Shown: positions 35,701-48,756, counted from the first letter of the stretch. The stretch is 64,000 nucleotides of DNA from Pocillopora verrucosa (GCF_036669915.1 NC_089324.1:8687244-8751243), one strand, 5' to 3'. Program-made: numbers and translations. Notes: generated from the letters alone by a model not told the origin.

Positions 35701-36407
35701 AGCTGGTAAATGAAGGCAAAATGCATGGTTTCCTAAGAATGTACTGGGCAAAGAAAATTCTGGAGTGGACAGCCAGCCCTGAAGAGGCCCTTGAGGTGTC
35801 TCTCTTCCTTAATGACAGGTTTAGTCTGGATGGCAATGACCCTAATGGATATGTGGGTAGGTATTGGTTATTACGTTCACAATGTTGCATTTAAATGTAA
35901 CATATGGTATTCTCATGGGATAAGTAAATTGTAGTGACCAAGGCAAATGCAAGTAAAATTCACATGACTGGGTTGTAAGTGTCTGAGCCGAGCAGGTTGT
36001 TTTGTCTTACAACTTGATATTTTAAAAGTTTAAAATGGCTCCTCATTCTCCTAAGCTTATCATTGTCGCCCCCTTTTTGTCTTGAATTATTGCTATATTG
36101 TTGTATAGAAGGTTTGATGTTCCCTGGGGCAAAAGCTCTATCATGTAGGCCTATTGTGGAGATGTTACTAAATGTTGTTCCCAATTTGCTTCAAGGTTGC
36201 ATGTGGTCAGTATGTGGAGTGCATGATCAAGGTTGGGCTGAAAGACCGGTGTTTGGAAAGATACGCTACATGAACTATAATGGCTGTAAGAGGAAGTTTG
36301 ATGTTGGAGAGTTTGTTAGAAAACATGGCAAGAAAAAGCAGGACACTACTGGGGGGACTGATAAAATTTTGAAGAACAAGAAACGAAAGGCAGCAGGAAT
36401 AAGCTGA
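29720..36407 (+). CDS. phr: Class II CPD photolyase, 8 exons
   Basis: Flavoenzyme that uses blue light to split UV-made cyclobutane pyrimidine dimers. Exons: 29720 (or 29849)-30086, 31394-31539, 32493-32675, 33440-33598, 34409-34607, 35054-35331, 35697-35856, 36196-36407; GT-AG, phases close. Class II marks: [84 protein letters not shown] and a [12 protein letters not shown]-terminal part. From the second ATG (29849) the protein is 524 residues and begins with a basic cluster (KRMKK, likely nuclear signal) and QTTLAKFM, close to a PCNA-binding PIP box. The in-frame ATG at 29720 would add 43 residues that are Arg-containing and almost free of acids, like a mitochondrial leader. The C-terminus is Lys-rich. 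No key family block is missing, so it should be active. Confidence 0.93.
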
Positions 36408-36857
36408 ACATGCTCTATGTTGAAAACATGCTCCAGTTTTTAGTTCTTTGCTAAATAGTTGTCAGTGTGTATTTGGGAGTTTTATTTTGACAACCCAGTG
36501 TCCACTGAAGTTGAGCTCCCTGACTCTATCCAGGTTAGCACTTTGTTGCAAAATTCAATGGCAGGGTTTAGTCATGTCTGATATTTTCAAAAGGGAGATA
36601 GAGAAGAGAGAGAGACTGGCTTCAGTCGTTCAAATGCTGGATAGTACTATCTGTTTGAAAACAGTCTACAATAATTATATATTACACTTTCCCTGTATAA
36701 CAGTTTATCCAGTGAATAGCATTATGTAGCCTTCGTATAGCTATGGCCATTTTAATATGTCAAGTGTCTGCATACTCTTAAGGGAGACTCCAGAAGGTTA
36801 ATGGGAAAGAAGTCAATTGATAGGTTAGAGTCTGTTGTTGTTATTAAGAAAAGAAAG

Positions 36858-37824
36858 TACCGTAATTTCCGGCCGATTACCCGCACCGGCCGATTATTGC
36901 ATACGGCGAAAAAAAAAGTCAACGGATTACCCGCACCGGTGGATAACCCGCACGTTGTTATTCAACTTTTTCGGTGGCGAAAACGTGACATTAAGGCGAT
37001 ACATTTCAGTCTTTCGATTCAGACATGTGCACAATTCTGTGTCAATATTAGCTTATACTTTATTGATTGATTATTGCTGCTGCTCTATTACCGATTTCAT
37101 CGGCAAGAGTTATTACTCTAAGCTTATAATCAAACGTAAAACTGTGACGTGGGCGTTTCACAGCAGGCATTTTAACTTAATTGGTGACTCGTGGATACAC
37201 TTATCGCGAATGATCGAGGTTTATAATTCTTATTCAGTCAGTTACCTTTTTATAGCATGTAGGAGCGTAATGAGCAATATCCATTGTTCATTTGTCGTTA
37301 AAATACTTTTTCAGCGCGAAATTAGTTAAGTTTCGCACCTATTATTTTCAACATTCTGGTGATGCATTTGGGATTTAAAATTACTGTCGGCAATTTCTCA
37401 AAAAAATCGATATCTCCTGTTCTACTGGGCCTAACAAGTCCCTTAAAACGGGAAAATTCTCTTTAGCTCAAGCTAGTGAAAACTGGAAATTTGTTACTGA
37501 TGCGCCGGATATCCTTGGATTATTTTTGTCACCATCAAGGTTTTGTTTTCACGCGTGCCGATAAAAATTTGTTTGTCACGCAACTAATTATGCGTGAAAT
37601 AAACTCGAGTTGGCATCATGTTTTCGTGCCGCTTTGTGGCACTTTTGATACAATAAAATTCATTTGAGAGGTGGAAACGCAGGTAGGTGAGAAATTTTTT
37701 CAATTCAACTTCCAGAAGAATTTAAAATTGTCACATAACCCGCACCTCCCTATTACCCGCAGTGGCGCGGATTTAATGCAAAATCAACAGATTACCCGCG
37801 GGTAATCGACCGGAAATTACGGTA
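36858..37824. mobile_element. Inverted-repeat DNA transposon, non-autonomous, 967 bp
   Basis: Terminal repeats 36858-36884 and 37798-37824 are inverted and match at 26 of 27 positions, starting TACCGTAATTTCCGG. Inside both ends are extra copies of GATTACCCGCAC-like words. The outer TA on each side may be a TA target duplication, as in mariner-like elements, but this is not certain. No transposase is encoded. It lies about 450 bp after the photolyase stop and may fall in its 3' untranslated region. Confidence 0.85.
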
Positions 37825-38214
37825 GTTGTGTTATAGTGCAAGGAACATGCTGGATTTAAAGGAAACATGGGAAAATTTATTAATGTGGTTGCTGTGCTTA
37901 TGCACTTTTCTGCTGCAGGAAATATTCTCTCTCTATGGACTATGAGTAGCCATACATTGCTTTGAAAATAAAATAGTTGTCAAACTGCATGCCTTCTTAT
38001 GAAAGAAAAGTGTCTTACTGGGTGAAGTTGTTGTATTGTCATCAACATTTGTTTTTTTCCATGAAGGCTTATATTTATTCTGTCACTGCACAATCCAGAA
38101 AAAAGGTCAAGTTATGTCTTTCTGGTGAACTTCTGTGATCTTCACAAAAAAAATCAGGTCTGTATGGGATGACCAACACCCAGTTGGTTTGGAGAAAGAT
38201 ATATTTTTTTTGTC

Positions 38215-38445
38215 TTGTCACGAGCGTGGGACAAAGAAAAAATTCAGAGCCCCCATGAGGAATCGAACCTCAGACCTTCGGATTCTGTGCTTCGATGCTC
38301 TAACCAATGAGCCACAGAGACTCCACTGTGAGCGAGGTCTATTATGACATGCATCCTGCATACTGCTAGGATTGGCAATGTGGAAAGTGTAATGTTTGTA
38401 GAAAGAATTAAGAGATATGGTAAATTTTGAGCTCAGTAAATAGAT
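38215..38445 (-). repeat. SINE with tRNA-like head plus conserved flank
   Basis: The minus strand has a 77-bp tRNA-like head (38323-38247): GAGTCTCTGTGGCTCATTGG (A-box) and GAGGTTCGATTCC (B-box), with well-paired acceptor and T stems but a mispaired anticodon stem and an 8-base loop. A T-rich tail (TCTTTGTCCCACGCTCG) follows. On the other side, 38340-38440 matches the flanks at 55850-55950 and 1045-1180, so the repeated unit is larger than the tRNA part. Confidence 0.75.
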
Positions 38446-38459
38446 AGAGAAAGATGTGT

Positions 38460-38605
38460 TTTTTCATCTTGTCATGAACATGGGACAAAGAAAAAATTCT
38501 GAGTCTCTATGAGGAATCAAACCTCAGACCTTTGGATTAGCTCAGTTGGTAGAGAACTGAACCAGTACAGCAGAGGTCATGGGTTCAAATCCTGTACAGG
38601 ACAGA
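38460..38605. repeat. Chimeric SINE: two families joined in opposite senses
   Basis: 38470-38540 repeats the minus-sense tail and T-arm of the preceding SINE (GGGACAAAGAAAAAATTC ... ATGAGGAATCAAACCTCAGA). It passes directly into a plus-sense head: TTAGCTCAGTTGGTAGAGAA (A-box), GGGTTCAAATCC (B-box), then a T run at 38606. Confidence 0.65.
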
Positions 38606-40376
38606 ATTTTTTTTATACCTTATTTTCGCTACTGGTAAATAGTGTAAATTACTATGAAAATCGCTTTCATTTTTATTTCTTTAACTGCAGTTCATGCATA
38701 TGATTTTCATATATTCACGGTCATTGACAAAACAAAATAGTTGTAAAAAAACAAGGGTTTTCCTTTTCATTCCTTCCTTTACCCAGGAAGTTTACCATCT
38801 GGTCCCAGTGTTTTAGCTTGTGACCTGAAGTGTGAAAAGTTGGCTGTTTGCTTAAAGTACAACAAACTAAGAAAATAAAGGAAATCTTAAGTGCTCCCTG
38901 TAAGATTTTTACTTCAAGTTGACTTTTGTTGTGTCTTGAAAGGACTGAGTGATGATTGGTTACAGTCAGAGCTGTTTTTATACCTTATATATGCAATACT
39001 TTACCAGCTTTTGATTTTCACTTCTTTATCTCTTAAAGACACAAAGCTGCAACTAGTTTTAAAAAGTGTTTTACCAAAATGTCTAATAGAGCTTCTATAT
39101 TTTAAATGAGCTGGAATTTGAATGGAGCAATGTCTTTTTCAAGTCAATGTACAAAGAATTCTCCTACGTTTCTCTTTGTTTAAAAATCAATCACTTGTGT
39201 CTTAACAAACAGGGAAAAAAGAAGAAAGAATTTGTTTCACGAAAATGACATTGCTTCTCTTTGTGAGCCTACCTATTAACAGATTACAGTAACATTTTAA
39301 GAACTATCCTCAGTAACTGTTACAACTTTCAACACCTCATTAACACTATGAAAAGGGTAGTATCATTTGTGTATCATTTTCATAACATTGATGTCAATTG
39401 TGACACAACCAAATTTTATTAACATTAAAATTGTGTTGTTGGTTGTAATCGATTGTCATCAATTGTGAATCAATTTTCATTGAAAGTTTTGAAACTTATT
39501 TGTGCAGGGGACTCAATAACAAACATGAGGCTAGAATGTGCCAGTGGTGACTGAGCTTCAAGCAGACTTGAAAAAGACTCTGGCTGAGGACTGCCCAGCT
39601 CACCTACAGATATTACTGTAGCTCAGCCTACACAAAGCACATTTTTGAAATCACAGTGCAGCAGTTCACAGTTTGAAGGACTGTCTGAAACAAATGATTT
39701 CTCTGCTTTTGTCTCAACTTGGGGAGTAAACCTCACTCCTTTACAATTTTTCACAATTCCAGCATTTAAGGCTGATGTTCCCATCGTTTCAAGCACAAGC
39801 CGGCAAAAGTCACCAACATGTGCTGATGTGTTTCAGCTCTGTTGCCAGTGACTTGATGCTTTTGAAATTCATCTCCACAAAGCCAGTTAATTTCCTGGTG
39901 TGAATAAAATAATTTCAAACTAATCTAAACTATGTCAAAACATATAAAAACCACACAAAACTATACAATCAGTTTCACAACTACAGGTAAAAAAGAGAAG
40001 CAACCAATAAAATATTGTCATATTTTAGAAAACTCCATTTATCTTTATTTTTTCTAGGTTTCCATCAATCATTAGTATTATCAAAAAAAAATCCTATTCA
40101 ATAAATTTAAAGAATTATTTAATGTTGATTAAACCATTTCCACCTTAGAATTAAATAATAATTATTCCTTCCTTCCTCAACATGCTCAAAGGTCTTGTAG
40201 TCCCTTGCTCATAAAACAGAATTGTCTCCAAGAATCAAGTTAATTTTAACACCCCCTCAAGCAAAAATGCCATCAAGTTTATCTTTTAAAAAACAGTAGC
40301 TTCAAATTTTGCAGTCTCCTTTCCATCCCGTCCCTGTTTGAAACCATTACCTTCTCTGCCACACTAAGAAAAAGAA

Positions 40377-43300
40377 TCATTCCTTCTGGTAGGTGAGAAC
40401 TTTTTCAGCTAAGTCTTTTCTACCAACACCAACCAAAGCAGTCACTAGTTTACTGCGAGTTACATTTGCTCCCTGCGCATGTTTCCATGCATTGAACATG
40501 GCAATAACCTTTTCAGCAATTATGGTATTTTCTTGATCAATAGTGGCAACATGATCAGCGTTCAAATCCAAATAACTTGCCAATAGCTTCCATTCCATAG
40601 GAATTTTTTGAGAGAGGTCTGCAATGAGGGAGTCAGGGACAATTTCTGAAACTACAAATAAAAGAGAGTGTTAAATTCAAGATGATATATTGGTTAGTTA
40701 ACCTACTCCTCTCCATCCTGCAAAATAATTTGCTCTCAAACCTTCCAGCCACCCCACCAACCCCTTAGGACATGATATGCTTGTAAACTGTTGAGAAATT
40801 TCAGAGCCTAACCTTACCAAACCTAGCACCAAAACAGTTGACAACAAAACATCTAACCCCTTAAAAATTTTGGGAACACCAAAGGTCCTACTCTGCAAAG
40901 GCCTCAGATCTTCTGGCTTGACTGTAGGGGTATCAGGTTAGAAGGGGCAGGGTGCATTCTATCCTAGGCTCCTAAAATGTAATCCCATAAAAGAAGCAGT
41001 TGTCTCAGAAGTGACTTCCTCATTCTAAGGAAGACATTAAGTGGATCTCTTAAGTCTGTTTCATAATTTTTCAGCCCAGGGTCCAGTTGTTTGAAGGTAG
41101 ATTAGAGTTATGCTAGGGTTTCTTCATTTATCTATTCAAAAGTATTTTTGGAATACTTTCTTCTTTTCTTTTTAGAGCATCCAGTCATCAAATTGTAGAC
41201 AAAAGTAATTAAACTGAATTTTGATTTAAAGCTTTCGGATCTGAAATGAAATTTCACAAAGACCCTAGGTTGTCTTAAACCAGCTTTGAACAATGTGGCT
41301 TAGGGCTGTAACTCAGGCTTATCAAAAGTGGCTGGTAGTACTATAATTCACCATCTATGTACAATATTGTATTTTGTGTTTTTGGCAGGACTTTTGGTAA
41401 AAGATGGGATAAACAATTTACAGCAACTTAAAAAAGTTGCCAACTTAAAAATTATCTGATAAACTAGGTACTTCTATCAATGATTAACTTGTTGACAACA
41501 AAATTATATTCACATATTCATACACAACCCAAATCAATGCTGTTTAAATTTCAAGGTTTTACAATTTATTATATTGAGGGATAACAGAGCTCTAAATTGC
41601 GCAAAGGTGACATTTACCTGGCTTCGGAAGTTGTGGCCATTTAGAATCAAGTAATTGATTTACAATGTCTGAAAGGAAACACAAAATAAATTACAAACAG
41701 TTTCTCAACCAGACCAAGTAGGCAGAGGGGGAAAATACTTAGCTCTCTATCATGACATACACCTTGCTGCACTTTAAACTTATATCATGACCAAGAGCCA
41801 AATACTTGACTGCTGGCCATCCCTCTCAGTCAACAAGTACATAGCACTAAATTGCATGATGTGATACTGTACACAAGACTAGCCAAATACTATTAAAGAT
41901 AACTTGAAAAATTGCTAACTGATTTTGAATGTGATTCTTGTCAAATTAATTAGGTGAATTATTCACTTAATAAAAATAAAACAAATTTAACAGAGTTGAT
42001 ACACCAATAATTTCAATCTGTACTGAAGACCTTGTTTTGAAGAATTCCTAAATACTTGAAAAAATTGCTTTGCTACTTCATATCAGGGAGTAGTAGTATA
42101 GCAGTGGAAAGGTCATAATCAATGCAATTGATTTGCCTGACTCTAACATTGTAAGACAAACAATTGAACATTCATTTTTTTTTCTCCTTTTACTCTCCAA
42201 TTCATGTACTCCACTTGTTCCTTTTGATGAAAACATGTTGAGGAATTTGTGTTTTTGATTGGATGAAATGCACACATCAAGGAGATTTTGGCAGGCACAC
42301 TTTTACCAGCTATCTCCTGTACCAAAAATAACTTTTATATTCCACCTTTGAAAAACTATATTAATAACTCACCAGGAGGAGGAAAGATGAGGTTGGCATC
42401 AAACTTTTCTCCACGGAGGATACCTGGCCCTGCATTGCATGTCTTAGTGGTCCGAGGCCAACTGTGCTTTCTTGCTGAAGCAGAGCTCATCCAGTTGAAT
42501 TGGAAGAGACATGGGTTGGCCTTCTTTTTCTGTGTACATGGTGGGCACAGAGCAAAACGCTGAACACTCAGTCTTTGCCATTCAGTTAACAGGGCATCTG
42601 TCTCCTAAAATGAAATTATCAGTTTTGGTACTGTGTTTGCAATAGTTTCCAATAGAAAGCAGGCTGTAAGTTCAAAAACATGAAAGGGAACATCTCATGA
42701 AATTTCTTTCCCAAAAGAAGACAAGAAAAGTTTTTAATTTGGACTTTCACCCTCTACCTTCAAGAGGACTATGCCACCTATTCTGTTACATCTAGCCAAT
42801 TATTTTTTCAGGAGATACAGAGGCTTAATGGCCAACACATACTGGGGTTTAAGCCTTGGTCAGGGTGATAATTAGAGGGCCTTTCTCCTCACAGAAATGT
42901 GACTGGTTCCAGCAAACTTTCAGCAAAACCTAAATAAATACTGTAAGAGGGAGGCAGTTTTGGTATTGGCAATGCATCAAAATCAAATCAAGCATGAGAG
43001 TACCACACTGTTTGCTTAATGCTTTGAAAACAGGTAGAAGGTTTGACAGCTGTGCAAAGTAATTTCATACACAGACTTTACCTCAAAAATGTTCAAAAGA
43101 ATTTTCCATAGTGAATTTAATTCTGCCTTTATCCCTCTTCCTTTGATGTAAATGGCTGGTGAGCTTGAATCAGCTCCTGCAGGGTAACTATGTTTATGAA
43201 TCAGGATTCTTTCATAATTCCCAAACAACAGCAAGTGATCTTTCCAGTTGTAAAAGTCAAATCCCAGTGAACAGCAGCGAACACGTAAGCGATCAAACAA

Positions 43301-46300
43301 ACCAGGGGGTAAGTAGGACATCATAAACAGCAAGTTAATCTCTACCTACAGACCAAACAACATATGATTAAAACACACATTTCATCACTAAGCAGCCATT
43401 GCTACAAGGGGAACAGTAGATATTAAAAATGGAGCTTGGTTTTCAAAAACAACAGAAGCCCTCTATTTTACCATTAAAATCTGCTTGAATGTGGGCACCT
43501 GCATGTGCAAAACCTTCAGGTCCATATATTTATCAGTCTTCTGATGGACTGTTGTGGTTAACCTAATGCTTAACCCTTAAACTCCCATGAGTGACCAAGA
43601 AAGGATTTCTCCTTACAATATCAGTACATATCAAACAGACTAGTGATGAGAATGAAGAAACATAGGGGATTATTAGTTGATCCTATGATAATTCTCCAAA
43701 CTGACATCATAAGAGTTGTATGGCTGACAGTAGGGTGAATTACTAAAATAATTATTGAGATCTTGGGAGTGAAAGAGTGAAGTTAGTGAAACTAATGAAA
43801 ACCAGGGTTGAAAGTACCCTAGTAACAACCACCAAGTATACATTCTTCCATTTATCACTCCAGCTCCTAGTGCACAAATTCTTTGAATTCATAAATACCA
43901 CCCTGAACAAGAAGTCAAGCCTTCACCTCATCATCAGTCAGGTTTTCTGACAGACCTTCAACTTCTTCAGGATAATCAGTCAAAAACCAAGGAACTAAAA
44001 GGTTAAAGTTGTCAGGATCATCTGTGGGCAGACGACATGCAAGACCAAGATGATGAAGAAGTTCGACCATCTGGAGAAACATGGCTTCATCTAGTTCAAT
44101 CTCTGCCCAGAGACATCTGAAAAATCAGACAAGACACATCAAATGCACCTTTTTTTTTTTTCTTTAACTGGCAAGGTTGTTCGATAAACAATATGAATAA
44201 CTATAGTACATAAAATGCAAAACTAAGTATACAGCCCACACTTTAACAAGTTAGGGTGTTCCCTTTTCCTCCTTTCCCTCTAATATTGTTTATTGCCAGA
44301 AAATCCTTTAGCCTGCCAAGCAGACCCCTTTAAACTATAAAGGAGAAGCAAGAACTCAGCAGGAATAACATGAATGTTTGAAGTGAAAGGGACAATAAAA
44401 ACTAACACTGTGAGAGAGGAGGAGGGAATAAATATGGAATGACAAGCCTGCTGTTGAGGGCAGACATTTTTTCTGAGCACTGTGCATCCACAAATTAAAG
44501 GCAATGAGGTATTATGATCAGTCAACCAATTTTCAATGAAAGTCAATAATGTAAACAGGTAAATTGGCAGTAATTCAAAGATCAGATAAAATGAAACCAT
44601 TCACCCTATTGCTGAGATGAACATTTTTTCTACCAAATAGTGACCCCTTAAGTTTTTTTCTGATGATATGTAATTTCTCACCATCAGAACTTAAGGTATT
44701 ATTTGTATAAACATAGGATGGGGAATTCTTCATTACTGGCTTAGTACACATTTATAAGAACAAAAATCATGACTTTTTCCAGACTATTTTCAAAACATTA
44801 TTTTCATGTTCCAGACTCAAGGTCATGGGTCAAATGATATGGCCTGAGCAGAAATATTTATCTTAACTGACATAGAACAACAATGAAGTCATGCAGTTTA
44901 TTCAGTTGCAACCTTTCACTGTCCAAACCAAACATAGAAATATGCTAATTTATGACATGCAGCCAATAATAACGTCCTTCAACTCAACAGCATTACATCT
45001 TTTTCAGCAAAAAAAACAAAGTCTTTCATTTCTTCTATGGTTAGTGTGCAAAGAACTAATTTGGCAGTGCTTCAAGTTTCTTGTCTATTCGGTCAATGAA
45101 AAAGCAATTTTACAAGAGATTTCACCCAACATGCCTTCAGTCTGCAGTTTTTGTTATTATGACAGGAAGAAAGGCATTTAGGACCATCAGTTATATTTTA
45201 TTTCCTTAACAGTAGTCTTTTCTTCTCCTTTCCTTCACCTGCTCTTAATGGTTTGCTAAAAAGACAATTTAAATTGAGTGAGAACAGAACAAATTTTTTC
45301 CTTCTCTTAAGCACTTATGAATAGATAGTTACCTCAAGAGAGCCTTTGACAACCTTGCTTCCTGAATAAGGTTTTTCTTGAGTTCATCAAAATACCCACG
45401 AATCATCCCAAACCTTTGAAAGCTTTCATCAAAGTTCAATGTCTCCTGCAGGTCATGTCGGAAAAGGCACTTCACCAATTTTGCCAGCCATCGAAGATCA
45501 ATGAACACATTCTTGTGCAATGAAGGAATATCCTTGTAATAATGCAATTCGCCAATTGAATCTAGATATGTTACTGCTGAGCGCAATCCCATCTTAGAAA
45601 GACCAGTGTGTTCTCTGGCAAACTTTTCAAAATCTTCATAAGACATACAACGAACCTGTAAATTTTAGAAGAGATCACTTCAGAATAAAAAAAAGTACTT
45701 CACGATTGATCTCACAACATGTTTATAGACTTCCTTACATAAAAAAGTCAGTATATTACCTTCAATGTGCCTTTAATATCTCTATAGATTTCAAATTAAG
45801 ATAGCTTTTTTTCCCTTAAGTATAACTTACAGTGTATGTTATGTGGGAAAAAGAAAAAGATTTTTGACAAAGCCAAGAATGGTGGAACTCTCTAATAGGC
45901 GAACAAAAACAAAAGGCTATGTTTAGTTGGCTTGAAATGAAAGACATTATTCATGGAAAATATTGCCAATTCTTCCAGTAAATCCTTGTCTTTGTCAATA
46001 TCTTTTATTACCATTTTCATTACTGCTGAAATCATTAGGAGGGAGTAATAAATGGGTTTACAGTAACTAGCTGTTCAAGCCTACATTGTATCATAATTTT
46101 TAATAGCAGAAAAATTAAAATTTGAACCTGGTCATTTTCTCTACTCTTCCTCAATGCCACTTCAAGTTTGACCCACTCTTCAGGCAAATCTCTGCCAACA
46201 GATGGAAAGAGTTCTCTATCTTCAGCAATACGTATGATCTCATCTTGTAACGCATTTATCCCAGTTAGCTCCCTGACATTACTAACAGGTACCATGGCGA

Positions 46301-48756
46301 TGTAACTTGTGTTGCAAACTGGCTCAGTTGGGGGTGGCTCCTGGAGAAAGCACAATCAAATTGAAATATACTGTTCACAAAAATAGTGACCAAAATTAAA
46401 ACTTCCCAGATCCAAACAAATCTATTTATGCCAAGACCCCAGTAAGCATCCTCTATTTGACAAAGCACATACACAAATCTAAAACAATATGAATAACCAT
46501 AAGTACATTAAATATTGAATTAAATCAAGGTGTCATTTGACCAACTGGTGAGAATTTGGAAAATATCTCAGCTATGTTCCTAATGAAATGTAGTTTAATT
46601 GACAGCTGATCTATTGTCCACTCAAACACTCATGTTCATGCACGTTATTTGTGAGTTTTTTTTACCTGCAAAGCATCATAAAAAGCATGATGTAGAACAG
46701 AAGAAATAATTGGAGGGTTGTCTATCTTCCACTCTGGGTTTGAGCCTCCCTTCAAAGGATTCTTAAGGCCTTTCTTCCTTTTTTCTGAAATTTCATACTC
46801 AATCAGAGCTTTTTGACCTTTGCAGTAATCTTGCACTCGCTTCAAGATATCCTTACAGTAGCAAATAACAGTGCTGGTATCACTGGGGTCAAACTTATCC
46901 AAGTGAGTGGGCACAATCATTATCCTTGGCTTCAAGATGCGTGATGTGACCAGATCCAGCCAATCACCAACAGTCTTCTGAAAACAGCTTTCAGTTGGTT
47001 CATACTTAAAGAGATCCACGACCAAGATATGTAGGGCCTCTAAAATGGTAATGAAAAGAAATACAAGAAAAGTCATTACATCTACATTCTGGTATAAAAC
47101 TAAAAGAAATATACTGTATCATTGAGACTGCAGTTTTACGTCATGTTGGAATGCTACAACATTATCTTTAACACAGTACTTTTCTGACTATCAGAATGAT
47201 CTTGAAGTTCCCAGTTACAAAAAACTACTTATAATAAGCAGTAATGAAAATAATGCCTGTAAAATATTCAGGCCTGTGCAGGAGTTAAACCTACGGCCTC
47301 TGCAATACCGGTGCAGTGCTCTGCCAACTGAGCTAACAAAAGCAAATTGGGAGATGGTCACTGTGAATATATAAAAATCATATGGTGAACTGCAGATTAA
47401 TAAATGAATCTGAGAGTGATCTTTGCAGTAATGAACACTACTTAGGCAGTAGTGAAAATAAAGCCTGAAAAAAAATCAGGGTGGATTATATCTAAAACTT
47501 AAGTAACAGTAATTATCTTTACCTGAGGACAAAAAAAATGGATGTGTCAACTGGTACCCCCTCTGCCCTGCACAATCCACAATATGAAACTCTATGACAC
47601 TGGCAAATGGTCTCCAATTAAAGAAATCCACACCCACTGTACTGTGTGCTTCATTATCTGGGTGCAGAAGTGCTTTTGCATGAACAAGAGCATAGGCAAG
47701 ACTTGACTTTCCAGCTCCTGATTCACCCAAAAGGACAACCTCCAAACGCTGTGAATCAACTGTCTCTGTATTCACATCCTGGGCATCTAGGGTTTCGAAA
47801 TAGCCCCTGATACTGTCAAGGCCGCGAGAGCAGACATCTAGAGGTGGATTCCGCAGATTATTGTTCCCATCCACAATTAAAGTTTCAAGCTTTGGCATTT
47901 CGATGATAGAGCGAGGAAGATATGTAAGTTTGTTATCAAACAAATTGATATGGATGCAGTTTGATAAATTCCTGATTTCTTCTGGCAAAGTGATCAGCCT
48001 GTTCTCCATAATCAAGAGGAGTTTCAAAGAATGAAGCTGGCAAATGTTTGGGGATAGCTCTGATATCTTGTTTCCTTCAACACTAAGTTTACTGAGTTTG
48101 GGCAAATCAAACAGTTCATCTGGAAGCTTAGTAAGGTTATTCTTTCCAATTCTTAAGCCTTCTAGGTTCCTTAATCCTCCTATGTCTGAGGGAAGCTCGT
48201 TTAACTGACAATCTATTAAGTATAAATCCTTGACATTTGGCAATTGGAAAAATTCTTTTGGTAAACTGTCAGGATTACCAAAACTGTTATAGCTGAAGTC
48301 CACAACCACAAGACTTGACATGTTCTTAATTTCTTTGGGAATCTTTGTGAGAGTGCAGTTATCCATGTACAGTGTCTTAACATTGCCAAGGTTACAAATA
48401 GGCAAAGGAAACCCCTCAAAGTGATTTCCAACTAAATGAAGCTCTTCCAGGTGAGAAAAGCAGTTAAAACGTGTTGGCAGTCGCAAAAGACCATTGTCTG
48501 GTTTGATGGTACTACAACACATAAACAGAGATTTAAGGTGGTGGTTGATCTCAAAAAACTGTTCAGGAATTTCTTTGAGGTAGTTGGAGAAAAATCTCAA
48601 ATCTTGAAGATCCTGGATGCTTGAGAATTCAGGAAACTCTTCAGAGGTTACTGGATCATATGATGTCAAGTCAACTATCACCACTCCATTTTCTGAGGTA
48701 ACTGGTAGCTTCTTTGGCACAATATTTATATATTCAAATCCTTCCCCACAAGCCAT
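40377..48756 (-). CDS. Roco protein: LRR-ROC-COR with C-terminal Death domain, 9 exons
   Basis: Multidomain GTPase of the Roco family. Exons, minus strand: 48756-47523, 47039-46666, 46340-46128, 45655-45333, 44116-43927, 43345-43082, 42604-42373, 41668-41618, 40651-40377; GT-AG, phases close to 1051 residues. Order: leucine-rich repeats about 50-305; ROC GTPase with P-loop GESGAGKS at 344-351, switch DCAGQRG at 394-400 and VPTHLDKF as the base-recognition motif; COR region across exons 3-6; a Cys-containing linker in exon 7; Death domain about 965-1047 (MEWKLLASYLDL, MFNAWKHAQG, GRKDLAEKV). No kinase domain, unlike LRRK1/2. It resembles MFHAS1 and DAPK1 in parts: LRR-ROC-COR as in MFHAS1, with a Death domain as in DAPK1. 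Likely role: GTP-switched scaffold in cell-death or innate immune signalling (inference). Intron 1 carries a tRNA-like SINE. Confidence 0.92.
43571..43781. mobile_element. MITE, ends TTAACCCTTAAACTCCCATG (copy 2)
   Basis: About 211 bp. Shares with 58301-58511 nearly its whole length, including GATTTCTCCTTACAATATC, AATTCTCCAAACTGACATCA and GAGATCTTGGGAGT. The termini are inverted (TAACCCTTAAACTCCCA against TGGGAGTGAAAGAGTGA). It lies in intron 5 of the Roco gene. Confidence 0.85.
47275..47342 (-). repeat. tRNA-derived SINE head
   Basis: Minus strand: GTTAGCTCAGTTGGCAGAGC (A-box) and GTAGGTTTAACTCC (B-box), ending GCACAGGCCT. Flanked on both sides by related AGCAGTAATGAAAATAATGC / GGCAGTAGTGAAAATAAAGC words. 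Its family differs from the SINE at 38247. Confidence 0.65.

Larger units (their letters stand above)
36408..40376. other. Convergent spacer between photolyase and the Roco gene
   Basis: Contains a 967-bp inverted-repeat element (36858-37824) and SINE pieces (38215-38605). Open frames at 36801-37329 fall inside the transposon and have no family match. From about 38700 to 40376 I see no gene. Confidence 0.55.

Noticed and set aside
36801..37329. Two overlapping frames of 89 and 164 codons
   Set aside because: They lie within or across the end of the inverted-repeat transposon and have no recognisable domain.
38247..38323. Functional tRNA gene
   Set aside because: The acceptor and T stems pair, but the anticodon stem has a mismatch and the loop is 8 bases; related copies elsewhere share tails, so a SINE fits better.
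39480..39851. Possible exon with a 68-codon frame downstream of photolyase
   Set aside because: No domain likeness and no clean splice pair; the photolyase frame already ends properly at 36407.
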